A stretch of DNA of 64,000 bases from Rickettsia endosymbiont of Ceutorhynchus obstrictus (GTDB lineage: Bacteria; Pseudomonadota; Alphaproteobacteria; Rickettsiales; Rickettsiaceae): contig NZ_OZ032162.1 of NCBI RefSeq assembly GCF_964026565.1, forward strand, positions 868,001 through 932,000. The letters are read 5' to 3'. Under the pieces are notes generated by a model. That model searched no databases and was not told the origin of the DNA. It saw only the letters and a list, made by a program, of their open reading frames with translations. The translations under genes and the position numbers were made by a program. Of the stretch, positions 17,428 to 26,848 are shown piece after piece. The stretch's first letter is position 1. Every line of letters starts with the position of its first letter.

Positions 17428-18024
17428 TTAATTATTATAGTCTATCCAAGAAATATTACCGTCTTTGCGATAATAAACTATATTAATACGATCATTCTTG
17501 CTATTTTTAAATAATACAGCCGGTAGATCTTCTAAATCCATTTTCATTACTGCTTCTTTTACCGATAATGTTAATATTTCTAAAGATTTTTCAGCAATAA
17601 TAATAGGATTATTATCGCTATCGTTATAATTTAGTTCTTCATCTTCATTTTCCGAATGTTTCTTGCTACTAATAATATATTTTGTTCCTTCAGAGGCTAT
17701 TTCAGAAATTTTTACCTTGTCAGTATGATGATTTTTAAATTTTGACTTATATTTTCTAAGTTGTTTTTCAAGCTTTACAAGCGACATATCAAATGCAGAA
17801 TATATATCGTCACAGCTAAAACCGCTTTTTACTATATTATGTTTTCCGGTGCCGTATTTTACTACGATATTGCAAGTAAAATGGGAATTATCTTTTGAAA
17901 AATGTATATTTGTATTTATTATATCGGCAAAATATTTTTTTACTATTTGGGTAGTACGTTCTTTTGAATGTTCCTGTAAGGCGCTACCGATAGAAATATG
18001 TTGCCCCGAAACTGATATACTCAT
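17428..18024 (-). CDS. hpf: Ribosome hibernation promoting factor (long form)
   Basis: A 198-residue protein. Residues 1-100 are the HPF/RaiA S30AE domain (MSISVSGQHISIGSALQEHS, then DDIYSAFDMSLVKLEKQLRKYK). A Lys/Glu/Asp-rich linker leads to a C-terminal domain (PAVLFKNSKNDRINIVYYRKDGNISWIDY) that makes it the long, self-dimerising form. It joins two 70S ribosomes into inactive 100S particles in stress. It is the first gene of a two-gene unit with the gamma-CA-like gene. Confidence 0.92.
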   Translation of the reverse strand: MSISVSGQHISIGSALQEHSKERTTQIVKKYFADIINTNIHFSKDNSHFTCNIVVKYGTGKHNIVKSGFSCDDIYSAFDMSLVKLEKQLRKYKSKFKNHHTDKVKISEIASEGTKYIISSKKHSENEDEELNYNDSDNNPIIIAEKSLEILTLSVKEAVMKMDLEDLPAVLFKNSKNDRINIVYYRKDGNISWIDYNN

Positions 18025-18231
18025 AAATACCTCTATGATTTAGTAATAAAAAAGTTGATAAATATAATTTAATATCTATTTCCTAATTATACAATAATTA
18101 TTATTATATAGGGAGCTAGAGCTTAAATACCCTCTATATAATTAATAGATAATTAAATTAAACTCAAGTCCTTATTATTAAATAAAATTTTGACTTTTAA
18201 GTTTATCATAAAAATACCGAAATAAGCTATA

Positions 18232-18600
18232 TTAATAAGTAAATTTTTTTGTATTTTTATTTGTATTTTTAGTAGATTTTGATTTTAAAGATGTGTCCCT
18301 TTTATCTCCAAATCTCAATTTACTCTTATGTAATTTAATTAACTCTTTAGTAACTTTAACTACTAAAGAAGGGGTAATTTCTGCTTCAGAACAAGTTGAA
18401 AGAAACTCTTCACTTCCTCCAAAAATCCATTCTTTTGCCTCATATTCTATTTTTTTTGCCTCTCGTTTCGGTGAAGTATTAGTTGCATCAATCATTGCTT
18501 GTGTAATAATCGCTCTGCGAAGCGCAATTTCCGGTGAAACATTATATATTTTTATGCGCTCAAATGGGGTAGCCAATCTAATTACATTTGGTTTAGTCAC
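18232..18600 (-). CDS. Conserved hypothetical protein with EAKEWIFGGSEEF motif
   Basis: A 122-residue protein. Residues 10-95 look folded, with EAKEWIFGGSEEFLSTCSEAEITPSLVV, a pattern I associate with small alphaproteobacterial and phage proteins ending in 'W(L/I)F..S.DF..VC..A.(L/I)(D/T)P'. The last 30 residues are a Lys/Ser/Thr/Asn tail. There is no signal peptide or membrane segment. The function is unknown. It is the last protein gene before the tRNA/integration region. Confidence 0.6.
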   Translation of the reverse strand: MTKPNVIRLATPFERIKIYNVSPEIALRRAIITQAMIDATNTSPKREAKKIEYEAKEWIFGGSEEFLSTCSEAEITPSLVVKVTKELIKLHKSKLRFGDKRDTSLKSKSTKNTNKNTKKFTY

Positions 18601-18821
18601 TTCATGCCTCTTATATTAGTAAATTATTAAATTTTATTAGGGGTGAATCAGGTGAATTTGGTGATAGGCAGCGAGGGTAGAGCCTAGAGGTAATAAGCGA
18701 GACGACGAGCAACGAAGTACCAAGTTCAAATTAATTTGAAAAATTTTTTTAAATAACAAATATAAAATCTCCTTTTTAATGAATTTTAAAAAGTATAATA
18801 ATTTTTTAAGGTGCAACTAAT

Positions 18822-19070
18822 AGCTAGACTGTAAAATAATTGATCCATTCTAGGACTTAGATATTAAAGTGTGACTATCTTTGTTGGTTAGACCTTCTGC
18901 GTAACGGGCAGAGGGTCAAGGGTTCGAGTCCCGTCACGTCCTATTAAGCTTTCGTGGTTTTAGATGATTCTCCAAAAAAATTCATATCTTGCATTAGTTT
19001 AATTGAGCTAGACTTTAAAATAATTAATCTATTTGAGATTTTAGATATTAGGCTGTAGCTACAGCGTCAT
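18822..19070. repeat. Diverged direct repeat of about 48 bp flanking the tRNA-like relic
   Basis: AGCTAGACTGTAAAATAATT ... TTAGATATTA at 18822-18870 recurs as AGCTAGACTTTAAAATAATT ... TTAGATATTA at 19006-19050. The second copy is followed by a perfect 14-bp palindrome GCTGTAGCTACAGC (about 19052-19065). The purpose is unknown. No protein gene is seen between 18601 and 19512. Confidence 0.55.
18851..18943 (+). pseudogene. Degenerate tRNA-like sequence (tRNA-Asp-related relic)
   Basis: GTTGGTTAGACCTTCTGC, a 7-base loop, GCAGA, then GGTTCGAGTCCCGTCAC read as D-loop end, anticodon arm and T-arm of a tRNA. The T-arm and the CCCGTCAC match the intact tRNA-Asp at 19513. TAGGAC (18851) pairs with GTCCTA (18938) but the D-arm is disrupted and there is no CCA. 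The anticodon loop GTAACGG would read AAC, unlikely to be a working tRNA. The AGACCTTCTGC stretch is shared with the left flank of attR (58968-58978) rather than with the intact tRNA. Confidence 0.5.
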
Positions 19071-19191
19071 CTCGATCGCTTGATACAAGCGAATTTTTCG
19101 GCATTCGCCTGTACTTACGTACTTTAAGTACGGTAGCTTATCTTCCTTAAATTCATCTTGTCTGAAGCTTTCTGAATTTAGCTGTACCTTT

Positions 19192-19385
19192 GGCGTTGTT
19201 GCATGGCTACCGGAATCGTCATTGTGAGGAGGCATTTATGCCGACGCGGCAATCAAGTATAAACTTGTTTAGTATTCTAATTAAATCCCGAATGTAATTC
19301 GTGATAGCCCGGATTGCCGCAGCCACTTCGTGGCTTCGCAATGACGGTGTTTTTTTATAAGGATTTCGAGCCATACAACAACGCC
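19192..19385. mobile_element. Degenerate MITE (copy 4), upstream of tRNA-Asp
   Basis: The ends GGCGTTGTTGCATGGCT and ATACAACAACGCC and the interior match the 207-bp MITEs, but internal deletions reduce it to 194 bp and many bases differ. There is no flanking target duplication. It is the last dispersed repeat before the integrated element. Confidence 0.75.
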
Positions 19386-19512
19386 TTTGACTTTAGGGGA
19401 TGACTAAGTAATTTTTGTAAGAGATCAAAACTTTATTTGATATAATAAAATTTACTCTTGCAGGGGGAAGTTAATTGATATATATTACGCCTGTTACCCA
19501 TTCATATTAGAA

Positions 19513-19589
19513 GGGGGTGTAGCTCAGTTGGTTAGAGCGTCTGCCTGTCACGCAGAAGGTCGCGGGTTCGAGTCCCGTCACTCCCGCCA
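19513..19589 (+). tRNA. tRNA-Asp (GTC)
   Basis: A 77-nt cloverleaf: acceptor GGGGGTG pairs with CACTCCC (one G-U), D-arm AGCTCAGTTGGTTAGAGC-type, anticodon stem TCTGC/GCAGA with loop CTGTCAC (anticodon GTC, Asp), T-arm GCGGGTTCGAGTCCCGT and encoded GCCA. This is the intact copy at attL. Its 3' half was probably supplied by the integrated element. Confidence 0.97.
19540..19589 (+). other. attL: 3' half of tRNA-Asp, 50-bp direct repeat with attR
   Basis: The 50 bases from the anticodon stem to CCA (starting TCTGCCTGTCACGCAGAAGG) are repeated exactly at 58974-59023. An integrase gene begins 297 bp downstream, the usual order for tyrosine-recombinase elements that use a tRNA 3' end. The crossover is expected in the anticodon loop region. 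Confidence 0.9.
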
Positions 19590-19886
19590 TAAAAAATAAA
19601 ACTTTCTTTTAGAACTATAGTATCCATAACCTTCCAGCCTCTCATTGTAATTAATACCCGTAGCCTACTCAATATTGCCTTATCTGTTAATTGTCATCAA
19701 ATACCGCATCAGTTTCCAATCAAACAGAACATATTTGGAACATCGAAATAGTATTTTTATTTATAATATTTTTCATTATTTAAATTAAGACTTGCAGACT
19801 CTTTTTAACAGCGGTATCTGTGCAATCCACAATTAAGTATTAAGTGCAGATTTTAAATAATAACAACAATATTAGGAGTTTACAAA
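19590..19886. other. attL-integrase spacer
   Basis: No gene is seen. The stretch probably holds the integrase arm-binding sites and promoter. The integrase ribosome site is AGGAG at about 19873. I could not identify arm-type repeats with confidence. Confidence 0.4.
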
Positions 19887-21098
19887 ATGAAGAAAAATTT
19901 ATTTAATTTTACCCACAACGAGCTTATGAAAATAAAACCTCCTAAAAAAGGTCGAGACAAATATAAAGATGGTAAAGAGCAAGGATTAGTATTAATAGCG
20001 TCTTACGGCGGTAGTAAGGTTTTTTATTACGGTAAAAAAATAGACGGAGACTATAAATTACTATGGATAGGACATTTCCCTGAGATATCGCTTATAGACG
20101 CTCGAAAGAAAGCAATTGAATTTAAAACTCTAATTGCTAATGGTATTGATCCTACAGAAAAACCTAGTATTGTAGCTGAAGAAGTAGCTACTGAGTTAAC
20201 TTTTAAAGAGCTTGTTGATAGATATATAAACGAATATGCACAATATAAAATAAAAAGTTATAAAGATGTTATTGCCGATATAAAAAGACAAGCAAGCCAT
20301 CTTTTTGATAGGAAAATATCTACTATACAGAGAGAGGATATGCAAGAAATCTTTAATAACCTTACCAAGGAGGGTAAATTCAGAACGGCAAATTTAGCTA
20401 TTCAAAGATTTAAAAGAATATTTAACAAAGCTATTGAATGGGAATTATTAGAGAAAAATCCGGCAATCGGTATAGCTCAACATAAGGAAGTAGAACGTGA
20501 CAGATATATAACTTCCGAAGAAAAACCGGCTTTCTTTGAAATAGTTGAGAAAGAAGCAAATCCACTTATGAAAGATTATCTTCTTATCTCTTTATATACC
20601 GGTGCAAGAAAAAGCAACGTATTATCAATGGAATGGCCGGAAATTAACCTAACGGATAAAACTTGGCATATACCGGCGCATAAAAGTAAAAACGGCATTC
20701 CTCACTTATTACCTCTTACTGAAAAAGCTATTAAGATTTTAAGTAAAAGGAAAAAAGAAAAGAAGAATAATAAGTGGGTATTTCCAAGCCCTCGAAAAAG
20801 TAAAAGCGGACATTTTGAAGAACCACAAAAATCGTGGCATAAGATTAGACAAAAAGCCGGTATTCCGGATGTAAGAATACATGATATTCGTAGAACTATG
20901 GGAAGCTGGATGGCGATTAACGGCGCAAGTCAGTATATAATCGGCAAAGCCCTTAACCATAAAAGCCCGCGGGCAACACGAATTTACGCAAGGCTTAGCA
21001 TCGATCCGGTAAGAGCATTTATGGAAAAAGCTACTAACTCTATAACAGATTCAAAAGCTAAAAAATCTGCTAAGAAGATCAATTTATCTAATAATTAG
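19887..21098 (+). CDS. int: Tyrosine recombinase / integrase (P4-type)
   Basis: A 403-residue integrase. The N-terminal arm-binding domain (residues 15-90, KDGKEQGLVLIASYGGSKVFYYGK...LWIGHFPEISLIDARKKA) is the DUF4102 type of P4-like integrases. A core-binding domain follows (105-195). Catalytic residues are all in place: R241 in TGARKSN, K266, H332 and R335 in HDIRR, H358 and Y367 in IYARL. It should integrate and excise the element at tRNA-Asp. Its end overlaps the convergent methylase gene by 11 bp. It appears intact. Confidence 0.95.
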   Translation: MKKNLFNFTHNELMKIKPPKKGRDKYKDGKEQGLVLIASYGGSKVFYYGKKIDGDYKLLWIGHFPEISLIDARKKAIEFKTLIANGIDPTEKPSIVAEEVATELTFKELVDRYINEYAQYKIKSYKDVIADIKRQASHLFDRKISTIQREDMQEIFNNLTKEGKFRTANLAIQRFKRIFNKAIEWELLEKNPAIGIAQHKEVERDRYITSEEKPAFFEIVEKEANPLMKDYLLISLYTGARKSNVLSMEWPEINLTDKTWHIPAHKSKNGIPHLLPLTEKAIKILSKRKKEKKNNKWVFPSPRKSKSGHFEEPQKSWHKIRQKAGIPDVRIHDIRRTMGSWMAINGASQYIIGKALNHKSPRATRIYARLSIDPVRAFMEKATNSITDSKAKKSAKKINLSNN

Positions 21099-21891
21099 TT
21101 ACTACAACTTCCGTAGAGGTTTTGGTTTGACCGCTTATTAAATATTTAATTTCGACAGTGTTAATATTGTAATTTTTATAAAGATTTCTAATAAACGGCG
21201 TATCACTATTAGAAATCATAAATTTTATGGTTTTGCTATCTAGCTCCGTAGCAAAATCTTTTAGTCTCGTTTGTTCGGCTTCATTAAAAGGTAACCTGGT
21301 ATAAAACCTCTCTCCTACTTTATGGTAAGGCGGGTCAAAATAAACAAAATCGTCTTTTTGCGGTTCGATAAAAGAAAAATCTATCGTATAAACTGGTACG
21401 TCGCTTAAAAAGCTACTACATTGTTTTAACCTTTCCTCTAAATTATCATTATTAATTTTTTTAGTAGAAAAGGAAGAAGCAAAATCCCCTCGTTTGTTAA
21501 TTCGGTAAATTCCCTTAAACGCATATCTATTGAGATATAAAAACCTAGCAGTAATTGCCGTCGGGTTATTGTTACAATCGTTATTTCTGATTTTATAATA
21601 ATATTCTTTTGAGTGATTTTCGGTATAAGAACTATATAATTTGGCTACTTCGCTAGGATTCTTTTTTACCGCATTATAAGAGGTTACCAATTCATGGTTA
21701 ATATCGGATAAAAAACATTTTTTAAACTTATCTTTAACGGCAAAGAATAAAGCCCCTCCCCCAAGAAAAGGCTCATAGTAATTATTTAGATATGAAGGAA
21801 TATATGAAAGTAATTTATCGGCAAGTTTTCTTTTGCCGCCGACCCAGTTTATAAACGGTTTAATGTTAGGCTTAGCAATAGTTTTAGGCAT
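21088..21891 (-). CDS. Dam-type DNA N6-adenine methyltransferase (class D12)
   Basis: A 267-residue methylase. The N-terminal INWVGGKRKLADKLL and FLGGGALFF (residues 42-50) bind S-adenosylmethionine. LSDINHELV follows, and the catalytic DPPY is at 186-189. This is the D12 class that methylates adenine, as Dam or M.DpnII do. No partner restriction gene is nearby, so it is an orphan, probably for self-protection or regulation. Dam-like genes are common cargo on Rickettsiales amplified genetic elements. It is convergent with int. Confidence 0.92.
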   Translation of the reverse strand: MPKTIAKPNIKPFINWVGGKRKLADKLLSYIPSYLNNYYEPFLGGGALFFAVKDKFKKCFLSDINHELVTSYNAVKKNPSEVAKLYSSYTENHSKEYYYKIRNNDCNNNPTAITARFLYLNRYAFKGIYRINKRGDFASSFSTKKINNDNLEERLKQCSSFLSDVPVYTIDFSFIEPQKDDFVYFDPPYHKVGERFYTRLPFNEAEQTRLKDFATELDSKTIKFMISNSDTPFIRNLYKNYNINTVEIKYLISGQTKTSTEVVVTNY

Positions 21892-22262
21892 TTCAATCTA
21901 TTTATTTATTATTAAACAATAATTATATCATAATTAAAGCTTAAATACCATGAGCAATAGAGGGTTTGAGGACGAAGGCAGGTAATTTTATTAAGAAGAT
22001 AAGGGGCAATTAATATTAATTACTTTTAATTAATTAGAGGCACCGGTTTAACTACTGTCTCGACTTTGCCACTCTTGGGAAATTTTAAAGGCACTATTTT
22101 TATTAAAATAAAAATGCACTGTACTTTAACAAACGATAGAGCTAGATGTATGAGATAATATTACATGGTGTAATATTAATAGAAAAACACAGAAGTTAGA
22201 ACAGCTATCAACTAAACCTAACTCCTGCGTGCCATTCATTACAAAACAGCGAGGTAAATATT
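21892..22262. promoter_or_regulatory. Divergent spacer with a palindrome upstream of the kinase pseudogene
   Basis: The methylase and the kinase pseudogene diverge from this 370-bp spacer. AATATTACA and TGTAATATT (22157-22177, 3-base centre) form a perfect palindrome that could be an operator. GAGGTAAATATT before ATG 22263 supplies a ribosome site. Nothing else is recognised. Confidence 0.4.
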
Positions 22263-23231
22263 ATGCCGAATAATCATCAGGCACAACAGAAAAATAAAAT
22301 TAATAATCCTACTAATAAAACAAATTCTTTTGATGTGATACAAAAGCATCACAATTATTTACACACGACCTTTTCTGCTTTAAAGTCTAGTTTTCCGGAA
22401 GTTAATACGCTTAATTATAATGTAAATAAGGATGATAGCGATCCTAACGGTATTATTGAAAAACTACACTTACTATTTCACCAAGTTTAAGAAGCCGAGA
22501 AAAAGCTCCAAAACAACAACCGGCAACAGCCCCAATTTTTTACCGATATTGTAAATAATATAAAAGTCCATTGTCTTGCCGTTTATAAAGACTTACATCT
22601 TCTCTTTATAGATGCAAAAGATTTAGATGAGAAAAAAGATTTAATAGAAAGCGCCTTTCTTGTCGGGAAAATTCTTGATTACTATAACGGCTTAGAAATT
22701 TTATATAAAGCTTCTCTTGGGTTAATTCCCGTAACCTGCCAAGAAATTAATTTAAAAGAATTAGTTGATACGCTAATTACTAATGCAAGACCCATAGCCT
22801 CTTATAAACAATTGCAACTTGATTTTAAATTAGCAATCGATATGCCTGATTTAATAATAAGCGATCAATATAGATTACAGTCCATATTAGAATATTTAAT
22901 TAAAGATGCCGTTAAGTCTAGCAATAAAAATAGTATTTTTTTAACTATTAATTTCTTTAAAAGCGACCAAGGAAAAGATAATGAAGACTTTACCTTACAG
23001 ATAATATTTCGTAGTACCGGCTTAATTCTTGCAAAAGAAGAGCAGGAAGCTTTAAAAGACCGATTTATTTCTTTTAGCCGTTTTTTTGAGAATAAATCTA
23101 AAACAGTCGGGTCTGGGCTAGCATTAGTTAAGCAGTTTATTTATGATCTGAACGGCGAAATTGAAGTTACCAGTAACGAGAAAGGTACAGGTTTTTTCTG
23201 CTATATACCGGTAAAGTTATATAATAAGTAA
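22263..23231 (+). pseudogene. Histidine-kinase-like protein interrupted by one in-frame stop
   Basis: The frame is open from 22263 to 23231 except for TAA at 22488-22490, where CAA (Gln) would restore 322 codons. Downstream of the stop the frame reads through a helical region (FFTDIVNNIKVHCLAVYKD) in place of the H-box, then a HATPase-like domain with RLQSILEYLIKDAVKSS (N-box position) and SKTVGSGLALVKQFIYDLNG (G2 box). The H-box lacks the His-Glu-x-Arg-Thr-Pro pattern, and the N-box Asn is replaced. It was therefore already a degenerate kinase before the stop. Such kinases are typical RAGE cargo. Confidence 0.75.
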
Positions 23232-23298
23232 CCTATGATTAGGATAATAGAGAATTTTACAATTACATGTTATAATTAATATAGAAAAGGAATAATTT

Positions 23299-23994
23299 AT
23301 GAAAAAACAAAATAATTTAGAATTAGAATTTAGGAACTGCTTTTATTCAACTCGATTATTAGATAAAATTTTTCATTTGAATAAAACAAGCATGCAACAA
23401 ATAGATATCAGCGAAATTAACAAAGCTATCTATTATGCCAGAAAATACCACGGCAATCAGATAAGGCAAACCGGTGAGCCATATTATGCTCATCCGTTAG
23501 AAGTAGCGTATATGGTAGCAAATTATACTGCTACCATGGCACCTGAGTTTTATCAAACCTATATGCTAGTAACATCAATATTACACGATACTATTGAAGA
23601 TACTGAGCTTACAGAAAAACTAATAACCGAAGGGTTTGGCTGCAAAATAGCAAATCAGGTTGAATCTTTAAGCAGAAATAAAATACATGGTAAAATTAGC
23701 TCTGAAGAAATTTTAAATATATTAGCGGCAAGCCGGAAATATGATACGATAATAATTAAATTCTTCGATCGAATCGATAATCTGCAAACCCTCGGTATAA
23801 AATCCCCGGAAAAAGCACAAAAAATTATCGATGAAACAAGGCACTCATTTATACCTTTAGCTGCTCAGTTAAATATGCCGGTAATAGAGAGGCAACTTAA
23901 TGAGCTGTGTAATAGGCATTTAGCAAAAAATCACTCTTTGCTTCAAAATTTTCCTATGGCTATTTTTGAGGATAATTTTCAACCTTGTTGGTAA
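23299..23994 (+). CDS. SpoT-like (p)ppGpp hydrolase, HD domain only
   Basis: A 231-residue protein made of the HD domain of RelA/SpoT enzymes. HGNQIRQTGEPYYAHPLEVA supplies the first His ligands (H51, H65), LHDTIEDTE the HD pair (H96, D97) and the ED pair (E100, D101), and FFDRIDNLQTL the last Asp. There is no synthetase or regulatory domain, so it is expected to degrade (p)ppGpp in the cytoplasm. Small SpoT hydrolases are a hallmark of Rickettsiales amplified genetic elements. It follows the kinase pseudogene by 67 bp on the same strand. Confidence 0.88.
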   Translation: MKKQNNLELEFRNCFYSTRLLDKIFHLNKTSMQQIDISEINKAIYYARKYHGNQIRQTGEPYYAHPLEVAYMVANYTATMAPEFYQTYMLVTSILHDTIEDTELTEKLITEGFGCKIANQVESLSRNKIHGKISSEEILNILAASRKYDTIIIKFFDRIDNLQTLGIKSPEKAQKIIDETRHSFIPLAAQLNMPVIERQLNELCNRHLAKNHSLLQNFPMAIFEDNFQPCW

Positions 23995-24284
23995 CTTTTC
24001 AACTCATAATTTTATTAAATATTAAAAGTTGAAAATTTATTAAATTTCAGTTGCAAAGTTAAATTTAATAGCTTAGGGTTTTTAATAACTAAAGGTTTTG
24101 AATTTTTAAAAGCATATATATCCAAACATTTTAAGTTCATATTTATATATTTAACAAGCATCATAACCTTAAGTAAAGAATAATTATTCATAGGATATTT
24201 GATAAAATCTATTTCAGCCTATCGGTTAATTATTTTTAGCTAGTGAAATATTATCAATTTAACAAATAAATAAGGAGAAATAAT

Positions 24285-26618
24285 ATGTTTCCAAAAAGCC
24301 CCACCCCAAGCACTGCAGGACAATGCAGTAATGAGACAATTTTAATCGGTGAAAATTACGGTGATGAATCAGGCTATTCTGTCAGTAGCATAGGAGACCT
24401 AAATGGCGACGGAATACCTGAGGTGCTTATTGGAGCACCTGGCTATCCTAAAAATTATCAAGGAGCAACATATGTAGTATCAGGAGCTAATATTAACCTC
24501 AATGCTGGCGGTAGCTTTTCTATAGCTCCTGCTCCTGGTATTGTTAGGTTTATAGGAGAAAACAACAAGGACTTTTTAGGTGGTTCTGTCAGTAGCATAG
24601 GTGACCTGAATGGGGACGGAATACCTGAGCTGCTTATTGGGGCAATAAACTATCCTAGCGGTAATGGACAAGGAGCAACATATGTAGTGTCAGGAGCTAG
24701 TATTAACCTCAATGCAGGCGGTAGCTTTTCTATTGCTCCTGCTCCTGGTATTGTTATGTTTGTAGGGGAAAACAACGGTGATCAATCAGGCTTTTCTGTC
24801 AATAACATAGGAGACCTAAATGGGGACGGAATACCAGAGCTGCTTATTGGAGCACCTTACTATCCTAGCGGAAACCTTCAAGGAGCAACCTATGTAGTAT
24901 CAGGAGCTAGTATTAACCTCAATGCAGGCGGTAGTATTTCTTTAACTGGCTGGTCTACTGCAGGTAATGGTATTGTCAGATTTGTCGGTGAAAACTCAGG
25001 AGATTTTTCAGGCTATTCTGTCAGTAGCATAGGTGACCTGAATGGGGACGGAATACCTGAGCTGCTTATTGGTGCAGACGCCTATTCATATGCCCAAGGA
25101 GCAACATATGTAGTATCAGGAGCTAGTATTAACCTCAATACAGGCGGTAGCTTTTCTATTGCTCCTGCTCCCGGTATTGTTAGGTTTGCAGGGGAAAACC
25201 CAAGAGATTTTTCAGGCTATTCTGTCAGTAGCATAGGAGACCTAAATGGGGACGGAATACCTGAGCTGCTTATTGGGGTACCTTACTATTCTAACGGAAA
25301 CGAACTAGGAGCAACATATGTAGTATCAGGAGCTAGTATTAACCTCAATGCTGGCGGTAGCTTTTCTTTAACTCCAGTCACCGGTATTGTTAGATTTGTA
25401 GGAGAAAACGACGGTGATCAATCAGGCACTTCTGTGAGTAGCATAGGAGGCCTAAACGAAGATGGAATACCTGATCTGCTTATTGGAGCAGAGGGCTATC
25501 TTAATGGAACTGACCAAGGAGCAACATATGTAGTATCAGGAGCTAGTATTAACCTCAATGCAGGCGGTAGCTTTTCTTTAACTCCAGTCACCGGTAGTAT
25601 CGACAGATTAGTAGGTGAAAGCAACAATGATTACTTCGGTGCTTCTGTAAGTAGTACAGGATATCTAAACGGCGACGGAATACCTGAGCTGCTTATTGGA
25701 GCACCTTTCTATCCAAGTGGTACTTCAAAAGGAGCAACATATGTAGTATCAGGTGCTGCACTTGGTTCTTGCCTCAGCAATTTACCTGAAGAAGTGTTTT
25801 CTGTCAATGAGGTTCATCAGCCTAGGATAGTAGATGAGATAAATACGGATGGGATACAACTACATATTCGTGATACCGAAAATGCTGATACACAGCTTCA
25901 TAGAGCCATTCGCAATACGGACGATGATAGTTTTAGCTTAAAAACGCAACCGATGTGGCATGATTTACCTATTATACATGCAGCACAAATTCCACTAATT
26001 CAAACCGGAGTTCATTTAATAAAACAAGGCTATAATAAAATTATAAATTGGTGGCAATCAGATAGTAAAGTTGAGCAAACTACCGAAGCACCAAAACTAA
26101 TACCTGTAGAGCAAGTAGCAGAGGCTTTAACCGGGTATAATAATGTTTCTCAGAAATTGGAGCATATTATAGAGCAGCTAGAGCCGGTTACTCTCACAAA
26201 TAAAGACCTGTTAAGCTGGCTTAAAAAATCACTTCTAGAGCATAAAGTGCTGGGACAGCAATTATTAGATAAACCTGTTATCATGCAAGAACTTTTAGCA
26301 AGTTATTTTGAAAATGTTAAGGTTTTAACTAAAGATTTAAACGAATTTGTCAAACAACAAGGAGGCGACAACCTAGTTTTATCTTATATTAAAGCAGGAT
26401 TAGCAGGCACAAATCAAGCACTAGAAAACTTGTCGCAAGTGCAGTTAGATACTGTTAAAAATATAGAAATGCTAAATGATCTGCCAGCTCAAACTCAAGC
26501 AGATAATATGCAGCCTATATTATGTGCTGATGCAGGTAACTTACCTACAAACAATATTACAGACTATTTGGTTGATTCTTCTCTATTAATTGGGGAAGTT
26601 CCTTTACTGCTTGGATAA
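24285..26618 (+). CDS. FG-GAP repeat protein, seven-bladed beta-propeller type
   Basis: A 777-residue protein. Residues 20-500 are seven near-identical units of about 65-70 residues, each with a GENxGDxSGxSVSSIGDLNG start, a D-x-N-x-D-G calcium-binding loop (DLNGDGIPELLIGA) and a GATYVVSGA end. This matches the FG-GAP / integrin-alpha N-terminal propeller. Residues 500-777 are mostly helical with a WHDLPIIHAAQIPLIQ segment and no known domain. There is no signal peptide. The repeats are also near-identical in DNA, so recombination can change their number. A strong ribosome site (AAGGAG) precedes it. Role unknown; a secreted or surface factor is one possibility. Confidence 0.82.
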   Translation: MFPKSPTPSTAGQCSNETILIGENYGDESGYSVSSIGDLNGDGIPEVLIGAPGYPKNYQGATYVVSGANINLNAGGSFSIAPAPGIVRFIGENNKDFLGGSVSSIGDLNGDGIPELLIGAINYPSGNGQGATYVVSGASINLNAGGSFSIAPAPGIVMFVGENNGDQSGFSVNNIGDLNGDGIPELLIGAPYYPSGNLQGATYVVSGASINLNAGGSISLTGWSTAGNGIVRFVGENSGDFSGYSVSSIGDLNGDGIPELLIGADAYSYAQGATYVVSGASINLNTGGSFSIAPAPGIVRFAGENPRDFSGYSVSSIGDLNGDGIPELLIGVPYYSNGNELGATYVVSGASINLNAGGSFSLTPVTGIVRFVGENDGDQSGTSVSSIGGLNEDGIPDLLIGAEGYLNGTDQGATYVVSGASINLNAGGSFSLTPVTGSIDRLVGESNNDYFGASVSSTGYLNGDGIPELLIGAPFYPSGTSKGATYVVSGAALGSCLSNLPEEVFSVNEVHQPRIVDEINTDGIQLHIRDTENADTQLHRAIRNTDDDSFSLKTQPMWHDLPIIHAAQIPLIQTGVHLIKQGYNKIINWWQSDSKVEQTTEAPKLIPVEQVAEALTGYNNVSQKLEHIIEQLEPVTLTNKDLLSWLKKSLLEHKVLGQQLLDKPVIMQELLASYFENVKVLTKDLNEFVKQQGGDNLVLSYIKAGLAGTNQALENLSQVQLDTVKNIEMLNDLPAQTQADNMQPILCADAGNLPTNNITDYLVDSSLLIGEVPLLLG

Positions 26619-26640
26619 AGGTATTTATAAGTTAAAACCT

Positions 26641-26674
26641 AGATGTCTTCCTTACTTTTTTAAGGAAGACATCT
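26641..26674 (+). terminator. Stem-loop after the FG-GAP gene
   Basis: AGATGTCTTCCTTA and TAAGGAAGACATCT form a perfect 14-bp stem with a 6-base loop, 22 bp after the stop codon. There is no long T-run, so it may stop transcription less efficiently or protect the 3' end. Confidence 0.65.
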
Positions 26675-26848
26675 AATCCTTAAAATTTCATAGAAATATT
26701 TAAAATCTTTTTTTAATAATGAAGTCGGTATTTCTAGCTAAATATGTACTCATTAAAGATTGAAAACTCGCTCTAAACCCATTCGCTATTTTCATTTGAG
26801 GAATAATTACTTATACAGACTCTCTAGCAGTTTTCTAAAACTACCTAC

